Below, piece by piece: positions 42,016-53,997 of a DNA stretch of 64,000 nt. Both the position numbers and the translations under genes were made by a program. How positions within the stretch are numbered: position 1 is the first letter of the stretch; each line of letters opens with the position of its first letter. The DNA is from Cordilura impudica. Taxonomy: Eukaryota; Arthropoda; Insecta; Diptera; Scathophagidae. Location: NCBI GenBank assembly GCA_963682025.1, contig OY821519.1, forward strand, positions 165,406,042 to 165,470,041, in the 5' to 3' direction. The notes beneath the pieces were generated by a model. That model was not told where the DNA came from. It ran no database searches and saw nothing but the letters and a program-made list of their open reading frames with translations.

Positions 42016-43022
42016 AAGGGTCCGCCAAATAACTTTCTTTTTGTCAAATCGCAGCTCCGAGGTGGCCAAACGACATCAGCTCTGCGGCTGATAATGCGAT
42101 CTTCAAAATCAGGGCGCAAAACATCGAGTGTAGCTTCGGCTGTGTGGCACGTAGCGCCGTCGTGTTGAAACCAAATGTTGCCAATATCCTCCCCTTCAAT
42201 TTTTGTGAACAAAAATTCGTTCAACATGGCTCGATAACGATCCCCATTAACGGCCACTCCTGGCTCATTTTCGAAAAAAAATGGGCCAATTATGCCTCTG
42301 GACCAAAATCCGCACCAAACAGTGACTCGTTTTGGGTGTATCGGCTTTTCAATTATGCGTGCGGGTTTTCTGTGCCCCAAATGCGACAATTTTGCTTGTT
42401 TACATACCCGCCAAGATCAAAATGAGCTTCATCTGAAATGATGATTTTTTTTGGCAAAATCGGCATCTTCTGTAAGTCGATCGCAGGCCCACTTAGCGAA
42501 GCGAAAAGCATTGGATGGTCAGTTGGCTTCAACTCCTGAACCAATTGGACTTTGTATGGCGTCATACCAAGGTCTTTATGCAAAATTCGTCTCAATGATG
42601 CCTCCGAAATGTTCAATTCTTGAGAACGACGGTGAATTGATGTTGATGGCGCTTCACGCACACTTTCTGCCACAGCAGCAATATTCTCGGATGTACGCAC
42701 TGTTTTTGGCTTTTCACGCTTTGGTTTATCGATGAGGATGCCAGTTTCTTTCACTTCTTTCACAAGATAACGAACATACGGAGCTGACGGTGCTTCTCCC
42801 CTTCCAAAATCCGTACGCAATTTTCGCACACATTCTGCAACATTACCATGATTTTCAAAGTAATGTTGCAATATTTCCCAGCGTTGTTCAAGCGTATACG
42901 CAACCATATTCGTTCAGCGGAAGGATGAAACTAATTATCTGTCAAATCAGACATGAGCTAAGTTTCACCATTCACGAAATAAGCACTAGTTGAAAAAAAA
43001 AAACGTTAAATGGCGGACCCTT
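42016..43022 (-). mobile_element. mariner-type (Tc1/mariner) transposon, ~1.0 kb, internally deleted
   Basis: TIRs AAGGGTCCGCCAAATAACTTT on the left and AAGGGTCCGCCATTTAACGTT (reverse complement) on the right abut TA dinucleotides at 42014-42015 and 43023-43024, the target of this superfamily. The transposase reads on the minus strand and lacks its C-terminus. Confidence 0.92.
42020..42907 (-). pseudogene. mariner-type transposase, C-terminally deleted and frameshifted
   Basis: MVAYTLEQRWEILQHYF starts at 42907. The N-terminal HTH domains include NVAECVRKLR and SLRRILHKDLGMTPYKVQL. The first catalytic Asp is in ISDEAHFDLGG, and a one-base shift follows IWGTENPHA near 42365. After VTVWCGFWSRGIIGPF the second Asp is in WFQHDGATCH and the third acidic residue is the Asp of WPPRSCDLT, 36 residues later. 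In a normal copy another ~80 residues follow. Here CDLT runs straight into TIR sequence, so a 3' internal deletion removed them. It cannot be active. Confidence 0.88.
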
Positions 43023-43024
43023 TA

Positions 43025-43404
43025 TATCTGATAAACTGTTAGCCAAAAAATAGATAGACGCAACAGATGACTTGGTATACATACTTAAAAACAATTTTCT
43101 CACCAACTTTAAAAAAATGAAAGGCAAAAATCGCTTACAGAAATCAAATTAAATTTTATTTTGAAAAGACTATTTTAAAAAACGAAACTAATTTGTGTCT
43201 CTAATAGTTCAAAATTCTCCCGAACTTTTCTTTATAATTTTAACAAATTGCATATACTCTCCAATTATTTTAAGTTTGGATGGTTCTACATTCGAAACAA
43301 TTTTTTGACAAAAAAAAAAAAATTACTGTATGTCGTATTACTTAAGACCTTTTTTTACCATTTAGGTTTGGACGAATCGGCCCCACGTTGGACGCCATTT
43401 ATTT
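43025..43404. other. short flank and truncated internal end of a Ty3 element
   Basis: From about 43327 there are two ~78-bp units (TGTCGTATTACTTAAGACC...TTAGGTTTGGACGAA and TGTCGCGTTACTTAACCCC...TTTGGTTTGGACAAG) separated by CCCCACGTTGGACGCCA, a diverged PBS (reverse complement TGGCGTCCAACGTGGGG) at 43381-43397. This means sequence lying inside a Ty3 element continues beyond the LTR at 43405. Confidence 0.6.
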
Positions 43405-44987
43405 TGTCGCGTTACTTAACCCCTTTTTTTGCAACATTTTGGTTTGGACAAGCTGTTGAAAGGTGTAGTTTATACTTTATGGCGGCCCTACACTCTCAGA
43501 ACCATATGGTCCCACCTATGACAGACCTCTGCCATGTTCTCGAGGCTGTCCCTACCTCTGGCTCTACTTACCCTTCGTTACCTTATTCCTGACAACTTAC
43601 TACTCTAATAAAGAGTCCATTGCATGTACATTTCAAAATTTACGTTCAAAAAGAATTTATTTAACTTTTTTTTTATTTAGGTATGTATATGAATAAATAT
43701 GTATATGTTTATATCTAATGGGTGTTAGTATATAAATTTAATTAAAAATATATATATTAAATATTTAGAATAAGTAGAAAAAATAAGTAAAAATTGTACT
43801 ATACTTTTTCTTACTCAACGGTTAGATGATGAAAGATGATTTGGTGATACCCCATAGGCAGCTTCGTTAGGGAAAGTTGATGGTTTGGTGGTGGAGCTAT
43901 TACGTTGGATAAGGTTTTTGGCTGAGCTGGTACATATAACTGCGTTGGTGCTGGTGCTGGATGACCACTAGGTCCAGAGTTGTTTATACGAAGACTAGAC
44001 ATATTGTTACCAAAAAAGATTTCTTTATCTTAGGGTTTTTGTCTTTTCTAAGTTTTTTTTGCATTTAATTATGTAGGTATATTTACACAATTTTATAAAT
44101 TTAACATATTGTGTTTCTTTTTCCTTTCAGGTTATCAAAATTTAGGTATTCACAAGTTCTTTCTTTCAGGTTTTAATTTTCTACAAAATTTATATTTTAC
44201 ATTTTCCTTTTCAGATCATCAAAGTTTAAGTATTCACAAGTTCTTTTTTCAGGTGTTAATTTTCTACAAAATTTATATTTTACATTTTTAATTTTTAACA
44301 CTTTTTATTTTTCAGGTTTTATTTTCTATATTTTACGTCTATATTTATATTTTGCTAATTTGAATACTTTTTACTTTCTTTCAAGTCTTATCTTCTAATG
44401 GTTTCCCTCTTCCATTTTGATTTTTTTTTTGTTTAACATGCCTTCTTTGAACTTTTCAAAATCTTAGTCATGGAATTTTTGTTTTACTTTTGTAAATTTT
44501 TTTAAAATTTTTTTTTTGTTAACACGTTTCGGGTCAAAGATTTTTTTTTTAACTTTTTTTAGTTTTCATCTTAGTCTATTTTACATTTTTACCCATATGC
44601 TACACTTTTTGTGTCTTTTTCTCTTACGTTTTTCTTTGTTATTTCGTCAAGTACAGTTTTACGAATTCATGTTATACTTTTTTTTTATATGCTGTTCTTG
44701 ACTGTCTCCTTTAGCGTGTCGTACCCAACTGACCTACCTCAACAAAAACCCAAGCTTCTAGACTTTAGTTAAGCATGCCAATTCTTCTTCTTTTTTACTT
44801 TTTTGCCACGTCGCTGATTCCCATTGGCTAATTCAGATCACCTGACCGCATAACGAAATATCTCACAGGGGTGTATTACAATTTTTGTAGTATTGTCGAC
44901 GTGTCAAAAAAGAAATTTATGTCTTGAGAGAGGAAGAAGAATGGGCAACGCGTGTATTGACAGAAATATGTCACTACTAGGGGGACA
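43405..44987 (-). repeat. 3' LTR (also followed by a second PBS)
   Basis: It matches 51331-52868 from about 43500 onwards almost base for base. The first ~90 bp (43405-43495) differ, with a longer head that resembles the neighbouring unit at 43327. A minus-strand 63-codon frame (43811-44002) occurs in both LTRs and is probably fortuitous. Confidence 0.82.
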
Positions 44988-46009
44988 TGAAAAACCCGAT
45001 CAGGAGCAGTAGTCCTGATGGAAGACTGCTGTATCGGGAGGTCACCCTGATTGGAACGTGTGAAAATTCATTTGTACGTTCATCTTTACCATAGATTCCG
45101 TGGTAACTTTTAATTTCCTATTGCTTTAACGAGTTACGGTAGTTTCTGGTACGTCCTAATGACTTGAACTGATGTGGATAAAACGAAATTCTCATTTACA
45201 AATTCTGTACGTAGGGAAGGTGGAGTTCGTTTTGCATATCGGACGGACAAGTTTTTTTCCAATATATTTTACTAAGCAGGCAAGCCTATGCCCCATTGAC
45301 TCGCTTACTACGCGGTAGAAATCTTGCTCCCTTAGAAAACTCCAATCGACAGGGGTCGATTCGTACATATATTAGGGCAAAATGGAACTATTGTCCTAAC
45401 TTATGTAGGAGACTCTCCAACCAAAGTTTGATTAATACCCCGGAGAATAACATGCCCCCTGCGAGTATACCAGTGAAGGTAAATCCCTCCTCTGCGAGCC
45501 TTTCCGAACTCCAGGGTTCCCCAAACATTATTGGGCTCCACCTTAGAGTTCTTCCGGGATCGCAGATTTGGCTGTTGGCCACTCTGTGTGACCTTTGACA
45601 AAATGATGGATAAAAGATACCCAACGCCGTCAGCTGATCCGCCTGATTTGCTACGGGTGTTGTTTAGTATCATTACAAATTTTGACAGCCTGTAAGGCTA
45701 AGTCGCAAATACCGATTTATTTAAACGGTCTTATCGCCAACCCAGTGGTTGTCCTTCGGCTACCACCGTGTTGGCACAATAATCCAAATTTCCTAAGCCT
45801 GGAAGGCTAGGTTCGCTTCTATTAAGCGGGAAGACGAACTCGCTATATCCTCTGGGCATAAATGCCACAGAGTCCAGAAATCTAAATCTGGTGCTTCAAC
45901 CGCCCTTATCCCTTCTGTAGCCAGAGGGACTCGGAGAGTGCACATGTAAACCCAAAGATTTCAAATTACCGGTTCTTCGGTAAAATATTTTTTCTTTTTT
46001 TTGTTATTG
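44988..46009 (-). pseudogene. 3' internal region between pol and LTR, degraded
   Basis: GC content is higher than in the surroundings. Minus-strand frames of 70-90 codons (45388-45673) overlap in different phases. I do not recognise an env or other product. It is probably the end of the internal region. Confidence 0.4.
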
Positions 46010-47980
46010 TTTAAGATCTGTGGCATGAAGGATGCCCAAAGACTTTCCCTTTAGGTCTCCCACTTCATAGAGGCAATTTCCCACTGGTTGCCTTATCCTA
46101 CATTTGTGGAATTTCTTAGCCAGTTTCGCGTTGAAATTGTTCTTGAAGTCGCTCTGCTGAAAATTACGGCGAAAACCTCTTGACCGGGGACAAACTTTAT
46201 TTTCCTGCTTCGGACGTTGTACGTTTTTACGTTTCTCGAATCTTTTGTCTGATTAAGTCGAGTTTGGCTGTTTTCGGAACAATGTTGCTCTCCGGGTCGT
46301 TCAGCAATGCAAGCTTCCTGGCGATCTTGTATACGCTTCCATGGCCTATCATGTTCATTCCGAACAACGCAAAAAATGAGGTGACATTTATAGAATTATG
46401 TCCCAACGTTCTCAACGAGTATTCTATCTCAGACAAATGCTGATCCCAATCACGATGATCCTCTTGCAGATACGAGTGTATCGCGGATAAAATCGATTGA
46501 TTCACCCTTTCGGATGCATTTGCCTGGGGCGAATGAGTCGCGGTTCTCAAATGATTAATACCGAAGTTTAAAATTACATCCACGAACTCCTTACTTATAA
46601 ATTGTTTCCCGTTATCAGACACTATCATCTCCGGAGTACCAAATTTATGAAAAACCTCCGATATTAAGAATTTGATTACGTTTTTGGAATTGGCCTTGGC
46701 CATGGCTTTCAGTAGAACAAACTTTGTTAGATGATCTAACACTATAAAAATGACACAATTTCCTGATTTGACCTAGGGTACGGGCCTAAAAGTCAACGTA
46801 TATAGGTTGGAATGGACGACTAACGACAGCTTCGTTTCCCATTGGCGGGCAAAGAGTTGAGTTAGCTGGTTGTGATTCTTTGCAGACCGGGTTCAACTTG
46901 CCACCGCCCACAATATAACCGAGGTACCTTAGCTCCTTGAAACAAAATTTCGACTTGGCCACATTGATGGTCAAACCCGTGCCCTTCAGACAATCGGACA
47001 CATGCTCCAACAATTCCAGGTGAGTATCAAAATCAGGCGAGACCACCAAGAGATCGTCTACGTAGACAAAAACTCTATCACGAACCACCGAGGGGATCAC
47101 CTTATCCATTAGACCGCATAACCTTTGGACAGCATTACACAAACCAAAGGGCACGACCGTAATATGATAAAGTGGTCTTCCTGGCACCGTGAATGCAGTT
47201 TTTTCTTTGCTAGACTGGTCTAAGGGGATCTGCCAAAATGCGTCCCTTAGATCAACGCTGGAAATGAAATAGGTGTCTCAAAACGGCTGAGCAGACCTTC
47301 AATGTGTGGAAGAGGGTAGGCGTCCTTGACTGTCAGTGCATTGAGCTTTCGAGCGTCCAGACATAGCCGATTCTTTTCACCTTTTTGGACTAAGGTGACA
47401 GCATGACTTCAATGACTCTCGCTAGGCTCAATGACACCTAGATCAAGCATCCTATCCAGCTTCGCGAACATTAACTTCTGTACCGCCGGGGAAACAGGAT
47501 AATGCCTATCTTTCACCGGAGTTGCGTCGCGGGTGTCCATTGAATGAATTTCTAGATGTGTCTTTCCTAAACCTTTTCTACTATAGCATGGGAACGTGGC
47601 GACTATCGAGTCAAGTTGCCTCTGGTGGTGCCGTGGAAGCACATGTTTTCTCCTGTCGAAATTTTCCGCTTCGGCTTCCTCGCACAAACTAACGCCATTT
47701 GTGGTGAAACTTTATGTGCGCTACCGTCGGCAGTTCTAGTTACTGAATGAAAAGGAAGAACTTGCAGTTGAGCCTTGTCCACCAAATCTAAGCAATTTTT
47801 TCCTAAACACGTGACAGGCGCTCCACTGTGGAGTAAACTCTCCATTTCTTGGCCGTTTAGACTAAGCCTGGTATAAAATCTGTTGTCCTCGCGTTCGTAG
47901 AGAGTGGCAGACGATATTTCATGTCGAATCTGTTTTCGCTCCTTATAACGTTCTCGAGCTCTTTTAATTCGGCTAGACAC
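46010..47980 (-). pseudogene. pol: pol of Osvaldo/Ulysses-like element, RNase H deleted
   Basis: Protease near 47830 has LLHSGAPVTCLG, with the catalytic DTG changed to HSG. RT continues as VLPRHHQRQLDSI and HYPVSPAVQKLM (47687-47409), RLCLDARKLNALTVKDAYP (about 47370) and VPFGLCNAVQRLCGLMDKV with VFVYVDDLLVV (47160-47040), then YLGYIVGGGKLNP. The frame next passes directly to SQPANSTLCPPMG and PFQPIYVDF, the start of integrase. The connection and RNase H regions are therefore deleted at about 46900. Integrase carries MIVSDNGKQF and PQANASERVNQS (46640-46510) and ends in a decayed C-terminal domain at about 46010. Several stops are present; it is inactive. Confidence 0.85.
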
Positions 47981-47998
47981 CTCGCCAAAAATCCTGAT

Positions 47999-49142
47999 TC
48001 ACGCTCCTTCATACTCCTTAATTCTTAAATGTAATGGTTTCAACTCCCTCAACTGAACTTTCAAATATTCTTTGTATTCTACCCTAGCCGCATTTACTAA
48101 AATTGTTATTGATTTTTCTTCGGATGGTTTTAGTTGGGTGGATGTGTGAGATATGTTCCTTGCCTGGTTTCCCTGGCACTTTGGACATTTTGGTGTCACC
48201 ACATTGTCTCCACCGCAGCGATAACAAAATATTATTCGCGTTGGCGCAGGGCAATCTAAAAAACCATGACCCACCTGTCGGCAGTTCCAGCACGCGTAGT
48301 GAATACTATCAGTCATCGCATCCACTTCCATTCCTTCCACTGGTTGCTCATTACCCTCGATAGCATAGCATAATTGCTATTGTTCTCTTGTGGCATAATT
48401 GGTGGTGGAAAATTATTTGTGGGTGGACAAAATGCAGTACATCTTTGTTGTTGTTATTGCGCAAAGGTTGTTTGAGAAATTGTTGGCTGTTGTGGCTGAC
48501 GACAACCAAGAGCTGGTTGTGAAATATAAGCCTTATGTTGTGGTCTATTTAGCTGGGAATAAGTACATGTTGTCGAGGGAACATTACCTCACGTGGTAGT
48601 ACATTGATTGGTTGTTGGGTATGAGTAGTCGCCGGCGCTCGCCATGCTTGCGATGCTGCCGAGGGTGGAGGTGGTGGTGGTTGTATTATTGGTCTGCAAT
48701 TTGTTTGGCTATTTGGTGAAATATTGCTACGACTCAAAGTTTCGCTAATCTCCTGCACAGCTCCTTGGAGATCTTGCATAGGCTTTGCAAATTTTCCTCG
48801 GACCAAACCTAGAATCTCTGCCACGTTTGCATTGTCACCCTCCTGCGTGCCCCGTGTGTCTTGTGCACCTGAGTAACTCTGGCGAAACTCCTGTCTAACA
48901 TTTCGTGCAGTGCTGCTTCTATATTCGGGTGAGCTAATCGAGCTGTTTATCGCGTTACTGTCATTTTGTGCAAACGACTGGTACTGAGCCAAACTCATGA
49001 ATTGTTGAATCGACGGAGCAATGGAAGACGAGGAAGCAGTGGCGACGACTGGTGCAGATATCGGTGGTTAATGGTGCGTCAATGAATTTACTATCTGAGC
49101 CGTCGCCGTTTGCTGGGCGTTAGTCTGTTCTAATTCATCCAT
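47999..49142 (-). pseudogene. gag: gag of Osvaldo/Ulysses-like element
   Basis: The ATG at 49142 (MDELEQTNAQQ) is followed by a stop near 49067. The frame reopens at about 49000 (MSLAQYQSFAQ) with a Ser/Gln/Pro-rich region including PPPPPP. The expected capsid core is much shortened. The distal part (48340-47999) has two zinc knuckles, CWNCRQVGHGFLDC and CYRCGGDNVVTPKC, then an Arg/Lys-rich tail. Two CCHC-like knuckles are usual for this lineage, where they bind RNA. Confidence 0.75.
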
Positions 49143-51303
49143 GTTAGAAAAATTTTAAGTATTAACGTTTTGCACTTAAAGTTTTCTCCTTTCCGAACGG
49201 TTCAAAACCATTCCTAAACAAAGGGAAATTAAGTTGGCCTTAACTCGACAATCGTAACCAGGGGAGGTAAATTGATAAAAAGAGCTAAGGGGATCCTGGA
49301 CTTCGCTGCAACTTTCCAAAACGTATATAAAAAAATGAGTAAAAGCTTTAAAAACTATTTTTGAACCAAAGGAGGAAAAATTTGCCTACTGAGGATTGTA
49401 TTTTCAAAATAGAGATCCGAACGTGAACCGGATAAAAAAAAATGACATTAAATTTTATATTAACTACAATTGAATTTTTAATTTGGTTACTGAAAAACTG
49501 ACGAAAGCCGATTAAATACGGTTCGCTGAATGTATGTAATGCCATAACGATTTTAGGTAAAATGGAGGTCAAGAACTTTTTGTCTAACGAAAATTGTATT
49601 TTTATAAAGACCACTGAATTAAAAAAAATTAAATTTTATCGTACTCAAAAGGACTTTATCCAATTGGATCAGAAAAACTTATGACACTTGATTATATCAA
49701 CTTCGCCGCAAAAACTTTAATTTTTTAATATATAAAAAAATAAAAGGATTCTCTTTGTATGAGGAAGAGAAAAATTGCGTAGTGAAAACTGTGTTTTCTG
49801 AACGACAACCGAAACCTCAAATCAATTTATCTTAATCAAATTTGATTTTGATAATTTAAAAATCTTCATGGGGTTTGCAACCACAATTGGAGTTTTAATG
49901 CAATGTTAAAATGATTTTTTAAATCGTAGGGTACTAAGAATTGTCTACAAAAAAATGGAATGTACGACAAACGATCGAAATGAACAGGAACTCACTTCTG
50001 ACTTACCAAAAGAAACCGCTGGGAGAGATACGAAATAATACCCAGGCTAAGGAAAGTAGGTTGTGAATATATGAAAAAGAAGTGTGATATAAATTTAATT
50101 TTAAAAAATGATCGGTTAAATTGAATGTGATTTTTTGTAAATAAATATGTAAATTAATTTGTACTTAATATGTTAAATAAAATATGTTTCCTTTTTGTAA
50201 ATGAGGAATATAGAAAATATTTAATTGGTTAATATAAAATTGTAAATTAAAGCAAATTCAATTGGTTAAATGAAATTTGTTTTTTTTTGTATGAACAAAA
50301 AAAATATTTACATAATTGGTTAATCGAAAAAAAAAATTTGTAAATTAAATGAATTTCATTGGTTAAATGATTTCTATTTCTTGTTGTAAAATGCAAAAAT
50401 AAAAAATGCAAGACCAAAAACGTATTTTTTAATTCTTCACTACCAGGACTTTAATAAGGATGGTAAAGATGACTTAAATAAGACCCTTGAATTTTCACAC
50501 ATCAAAAATTGCATTCGTGATTATGTCTGTCACACTATAGGGTAATCTTATTTCAAAAAAAAAATAACTCAAATATGTCTTTAAATTCTTTCGTGATAGT
50601 CTTTTTAAGGTAACGAAAGTTTGTAGAGTCAGAGGTTGGTATATAAAAAAAATATTTTGCATAAAAAAAAATGCTTGTGCCTACAACTGTAAATACGTTT
50701 TCCAATAAAAATTTGAACTACTGTCCCCAAAGCGTCGCAATGCGATGGATACTTTAAAGTCTTCTCCAACGGGACTTACGCTTTAATTTTGAGCGCCGGG
50801 GCTCTTCTAGATCATGGGAGCTAATACCGCAACTTTAAATTGGTCGAAAGGACAACCTCTTGCGTCGCAACGCGATGAGAACTTAAAGGTTTTTCTCTCT
50901 ACCGGTGCTTACGCTTTCTGTTGCGGATTCGAGCAACTTAATCTAAAAGGGTTAATGCAAATTGAAAATCTAAATGGAATCTACTACTTTAAACGGGTCG
51001 AGTCGAAAACATTTATCGTCGCAACGCGATGATGTCTTAAAAGTATTTCTCCACCGGGACTTACGCTTTAATTTTAAAGAACTCGGGCAGCTTAATGCCA
51101 AAAAGTTTAATAAAAATTTCTAAAATTTAACTGGAATACCTCTACCATAAACTGGTCGAATTTGAGATATTAAGCGTCGCAAATGCTGTGAGAACTTAGT
51201 CTTTTCTCTAACGCGACTTACGTTTTAATTGTAAAGTAAATTTGATCGGCTTAATGCCAAAAACTTTAATAAAATTTATAAAAAAGTCGATAAATTTCGC
51301 TTT
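49143..51303 (-). repeat. long leader with two kinds of degenerate tandem repeats
   Basis: From 50680 to 51290 four units of ~150 bp share GCGTCGCAACGCGATG, AACTTAAAGT-TTTCTC and GGGACTTACGCTTTAATTT. From about 49330 to 50050, looser ~190-bp units share GAGGAAAAATTTGC-TA-TGA-GATTGTATTTT and an AACC/GACC sequence. No protein is encoded. Its position is the 5' untranslated region. Confidence 0.6.
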
Positions 51304-51323
51304 GGGCCCCACGTTGGGCGCCA
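51304..51323 (-). promoter_or_regulatory. primer-binding site TGGCGCCCAACGTGGGGC
   Basis: The minus strand reads TGGCGCCCAACGTGGGGCCC seven bases inside the 5' LTR, complementary to a tRNA-Lys 3' end. Confidence 0.88.
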
Positions 51324-51330
51324 TTTATTT

Positions 51331-52868
51331 TGTCATGTTACTTCGGTGAAAAAATAAAAAAAACGGCTATTAAGGAACAATATGGTCCCACCTGTGACAG
51401 ACCTCTGCCATGTTCTCGAGGCTGTCCCTACCTCTGGCTCTACATACCCTTCGTTACCTTATTCTTGACAACTTACTACTCTAATAATGAGTCCATTGCA
51501 TGTTCATTTCAAAATTTACGTTCAAAAAGAATTTATTTAACTTTTTTTTTTTATATAGTTATGTATATGAATATATATATATGTTTATAGCTAATGGGTG
51601 TTAGTATATAAATGGAATTAAAAATATATATTTTAAATATTTAGAATAAGTACAAAAAAAATTAAATAAAAATTCTGCTATACTTTTTCTTACTCAACGG
51701 CTAGATGATGAAAGATGATTTGGTGATACCCCATAGGCAGCTTCGTTAGGGGAAGTTGATGGTTTGGTGGTGGAGCTATTACGTTGGATAAGGTTTTTGG
51801 CTGAGCTGGTACATATAACTGCGTTGGTGCTGGTGCTGGATGACCACTAGGTCCAGAGTTGTTTATACGAAGACTAGACATATTGTTACCAAAAAAGATT
51901 TCTTTATCTTAGGGTTTTTGTCTTTTCTAAGTTTTTTTTTGCATTTAATTATGTAGGTATATTTACACAATTTTATAAATTTAACATATTGTGTTTCTTT
52001 TTCCTTTCAGGTTATCAAAATTTAGGTATTCACAAGTTCTTTCTTTCAGGTTTTAATTTGCTACAAAATTTATATTTTACATTTTTCTTTTCAGATCATC
52101 AAAGTTTAAGTATTCACAAGTTCTTTTTTCAGGTGTTAATTTTCTACAAAATTTATATTTTACATTTTTAATTTTTAACACTTTTTATTTTTCAGGTTTT
52201 ATTTTCTATATTTTACATCTATATTTATATATTGCTAATTTGAATACTTTTTACTTTCCTTCAAGTCTTATCTTCTAATGTTTTCTCTTTTCCATTTATT
52301 TTTTTTTTTTTTTTGTTTAACATGCCTTCTTTGAACTTTTCAAAATCTTAGTCATGGAAATTTTTTTTTACTTTTGTAAATTTTTTTAAAATTTTTTTTT
52401 TGTTAACACGTTTCGGGTCAAAGATTTTTTTTTAACTTTTTTTAGTTTTCATCTTAGTCTATTTTACATTTTTACCCATATGATACACTTTTTATGTCTT
52501 TTTCTCTTACGTTTTTCTTTGTTATTTCGTCAAGTACAGTTTTAAGAATTCATATTATACTTTTTTTTATATGCTGTTCTTGACTGTCTCCTTTAGCGTG
52601 TCGTACCCAACTGACCTACCTCAACAAAAACCCAAGCTTCTAGACTTTAGTTAAGCATGCCAATTCTTCTTCTTTTTTCTTTTTTGCCACGTTGCTCATT
52701 CCCATTGGCTAATTCAGATCACCTGACCGCATAAGGAAATATCTCACAGGGGTGTATTACAATTTTTGTAGGGTTGTCGAGGTGTCAAAAAGGAAATTTA
52801 TGTCTTGAGAGAGGAAGAAGAATGGGCAACGCGTGAATTGACAGAAATATGTCACTACTAGGGGGACA
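51331..52868 (-). repeat. 5' LTR of Osvaldo/Ulysses-like element
   Basis: This copy is 1538 bp, TGT...ACA, near-identical to 43500-44987 over about 1.45 kb (for example ACCATATTATCAA-type and ATTCACAAGTTCTTT repeats at the same offsets). Confidence 0.85.
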
Positions 52869-52902
52869 TGACATGTAATATTTTGAAATTACATTTTATA
52901 TT

Positions 52903-53465
52903 AAAACAAGTAAGAGTGTTATATTTGGATAAGCCGAATCTTTGATACCCACCACCTAGATTTTACGTTTACAATAAAAACTGAAACTTAATATTAAATT
53001 ATTGCAACACTTTGAATTTCCACCACTTTTTAGAGGTGATGCTCAATTTATCCCATTTTAGATATTAACCTGATCCAGATAAAGATTAAGAAAATGTTAG
53101 AAACGCACAACAGCAGCAACGATAAGAGCTACCACACACATATTATAAAATGTGTAATACATGACAGCAATAACAAGAAAAACATAAAAAAAATCTTATC
53201 TTTTCAAGAGTTTTTTACATTTTCATTAAAATCTCGGGACATATTGAACCAATTTTTATGATTTTCAATAGCAACGTGCCCAGAATATCAGTGAATCATT
53301 TTCACTAACAATCAGCAACACAACCGACCCAGTGAGATCTACTGTTTGATTTCTACAGACAGATAGACGGACATCGCTATATCAACTCCGCTTGTTGTAA
53401 GGATCGAGAATATACTGCAAGATACTTATAATTCCAGTCACAGCAAGCCAAACCCGGACACTATG
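52903..53465 (-). mobile_element. Helentron/DINE-like family 2, reversed copy
   Basis: It begins AAAACAAGTAAGAGTGTTATA, followed by a hairpin-like GGATAAGCCGAATC and GATACCCACCACC. It ends past GACAGATAGACGGACATCGC and TGTAAGGATC, as in the reversed start of the copy at 16968. It is ~560 bp. Confidence 0.7.
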
Positions 53466-53649
53466 GTAAAATATTTTTGTTTCTCTATAGATCTGACATA
53501 TATAAAATTTTTGTAATATACAAATAGATTTCTATATGTGCATATTTTGAACATTTAAAAACAAAAAGAAATCTGGAATTAATTTTATATGCCAAAAAAA
53601 TAGCGTAGAAAATATATTCATAAACAGAGAGTAATGCACAAGTCAAACT

Positions 53650-53997
53650 GGGACAGACTAGATGTCTAGACAAAGATGAACTTAGAAAACTAATTATTAA
53701 GCATGCCAAAGAAGGAAAAGTGCCCTCAAATCTCGACGATGGTTAATAGGAGTCATTCGACTGTATACGAAAAACGCTCCAAAGCCTGTTAAATGGTGCA
53801 AAAGAACGTTTTATTTTAAGAAAAGTGAAAGCTAATCCCTTTTTAAGTGCACCAAATCTTGCTTCTATAGCTGAAAATGACTTAGACAAAAAAACAAATG
53901 CGTCTATAATAAGAAATGTGCTTCACAAACAGGTGTCAATGGTAGAAAAATAAGACTAAAAACTATTAGTAAGCGTAACCAAATACCAACTAGTGCT
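53650..53997 (+). pseudogene. Tc1-like transposase, N-terminal half
   Basis: DELRKLIIKHAKEGK (53675-53720), then after a shift ISTMVNRSHSTVYEKRSK form a paired-like HTH. KVKANPFLSAPNLASIAEND and IIRNVLHKQ give the second HTH. This is a typical Tc1 DNA-binding region. It ends abruptly at ~53997, where LINE endonuclease sequence begins. The other half lies at 56863-57300. Confidence 0.75.

Larger units (their letters stand above)
43405..52868 (-). mobile_element. Osvaldo/Ulysses-like Ty3 retrotransposon with ~1.55-kb LTRs
   Basis: Long LTRs (43405-44987, 51331-52868) begin and end TGT...ACA and are ~95% alike except at one end. The PBS at 51304-51323 reads TGGCGCCCAACGTGGGGC on the minus strand. 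Internally a 2.1-kb leader with repeats, gag with two zinc knuckles, protease, RT and integrase follow on the minus strand. Long LTRs, tRNA-Lys PBS and the CWNCRQVGH...CYRC gag fit the Osvaldo/Ulysses lineage. All genes are damaged and the RNase H region is deleted. Confidence 0.8.

Noticed and set aside
43811..44002. 63-codon minus-strand frame present in both long LTRs (also 51690-51881)
   Set aside because: It is shared only because the LTRs are copies of each other, shows no known motif, and is Pro/Gln low-complexity.
45296..45673. Overlapping 80-100-codon frames on both strands near the 3' end of the Ty3 element
   Set aside because: Overlapping frames in a GC-richer stretch without motifs; no env signature such as a membrane anchor or cleavage site.
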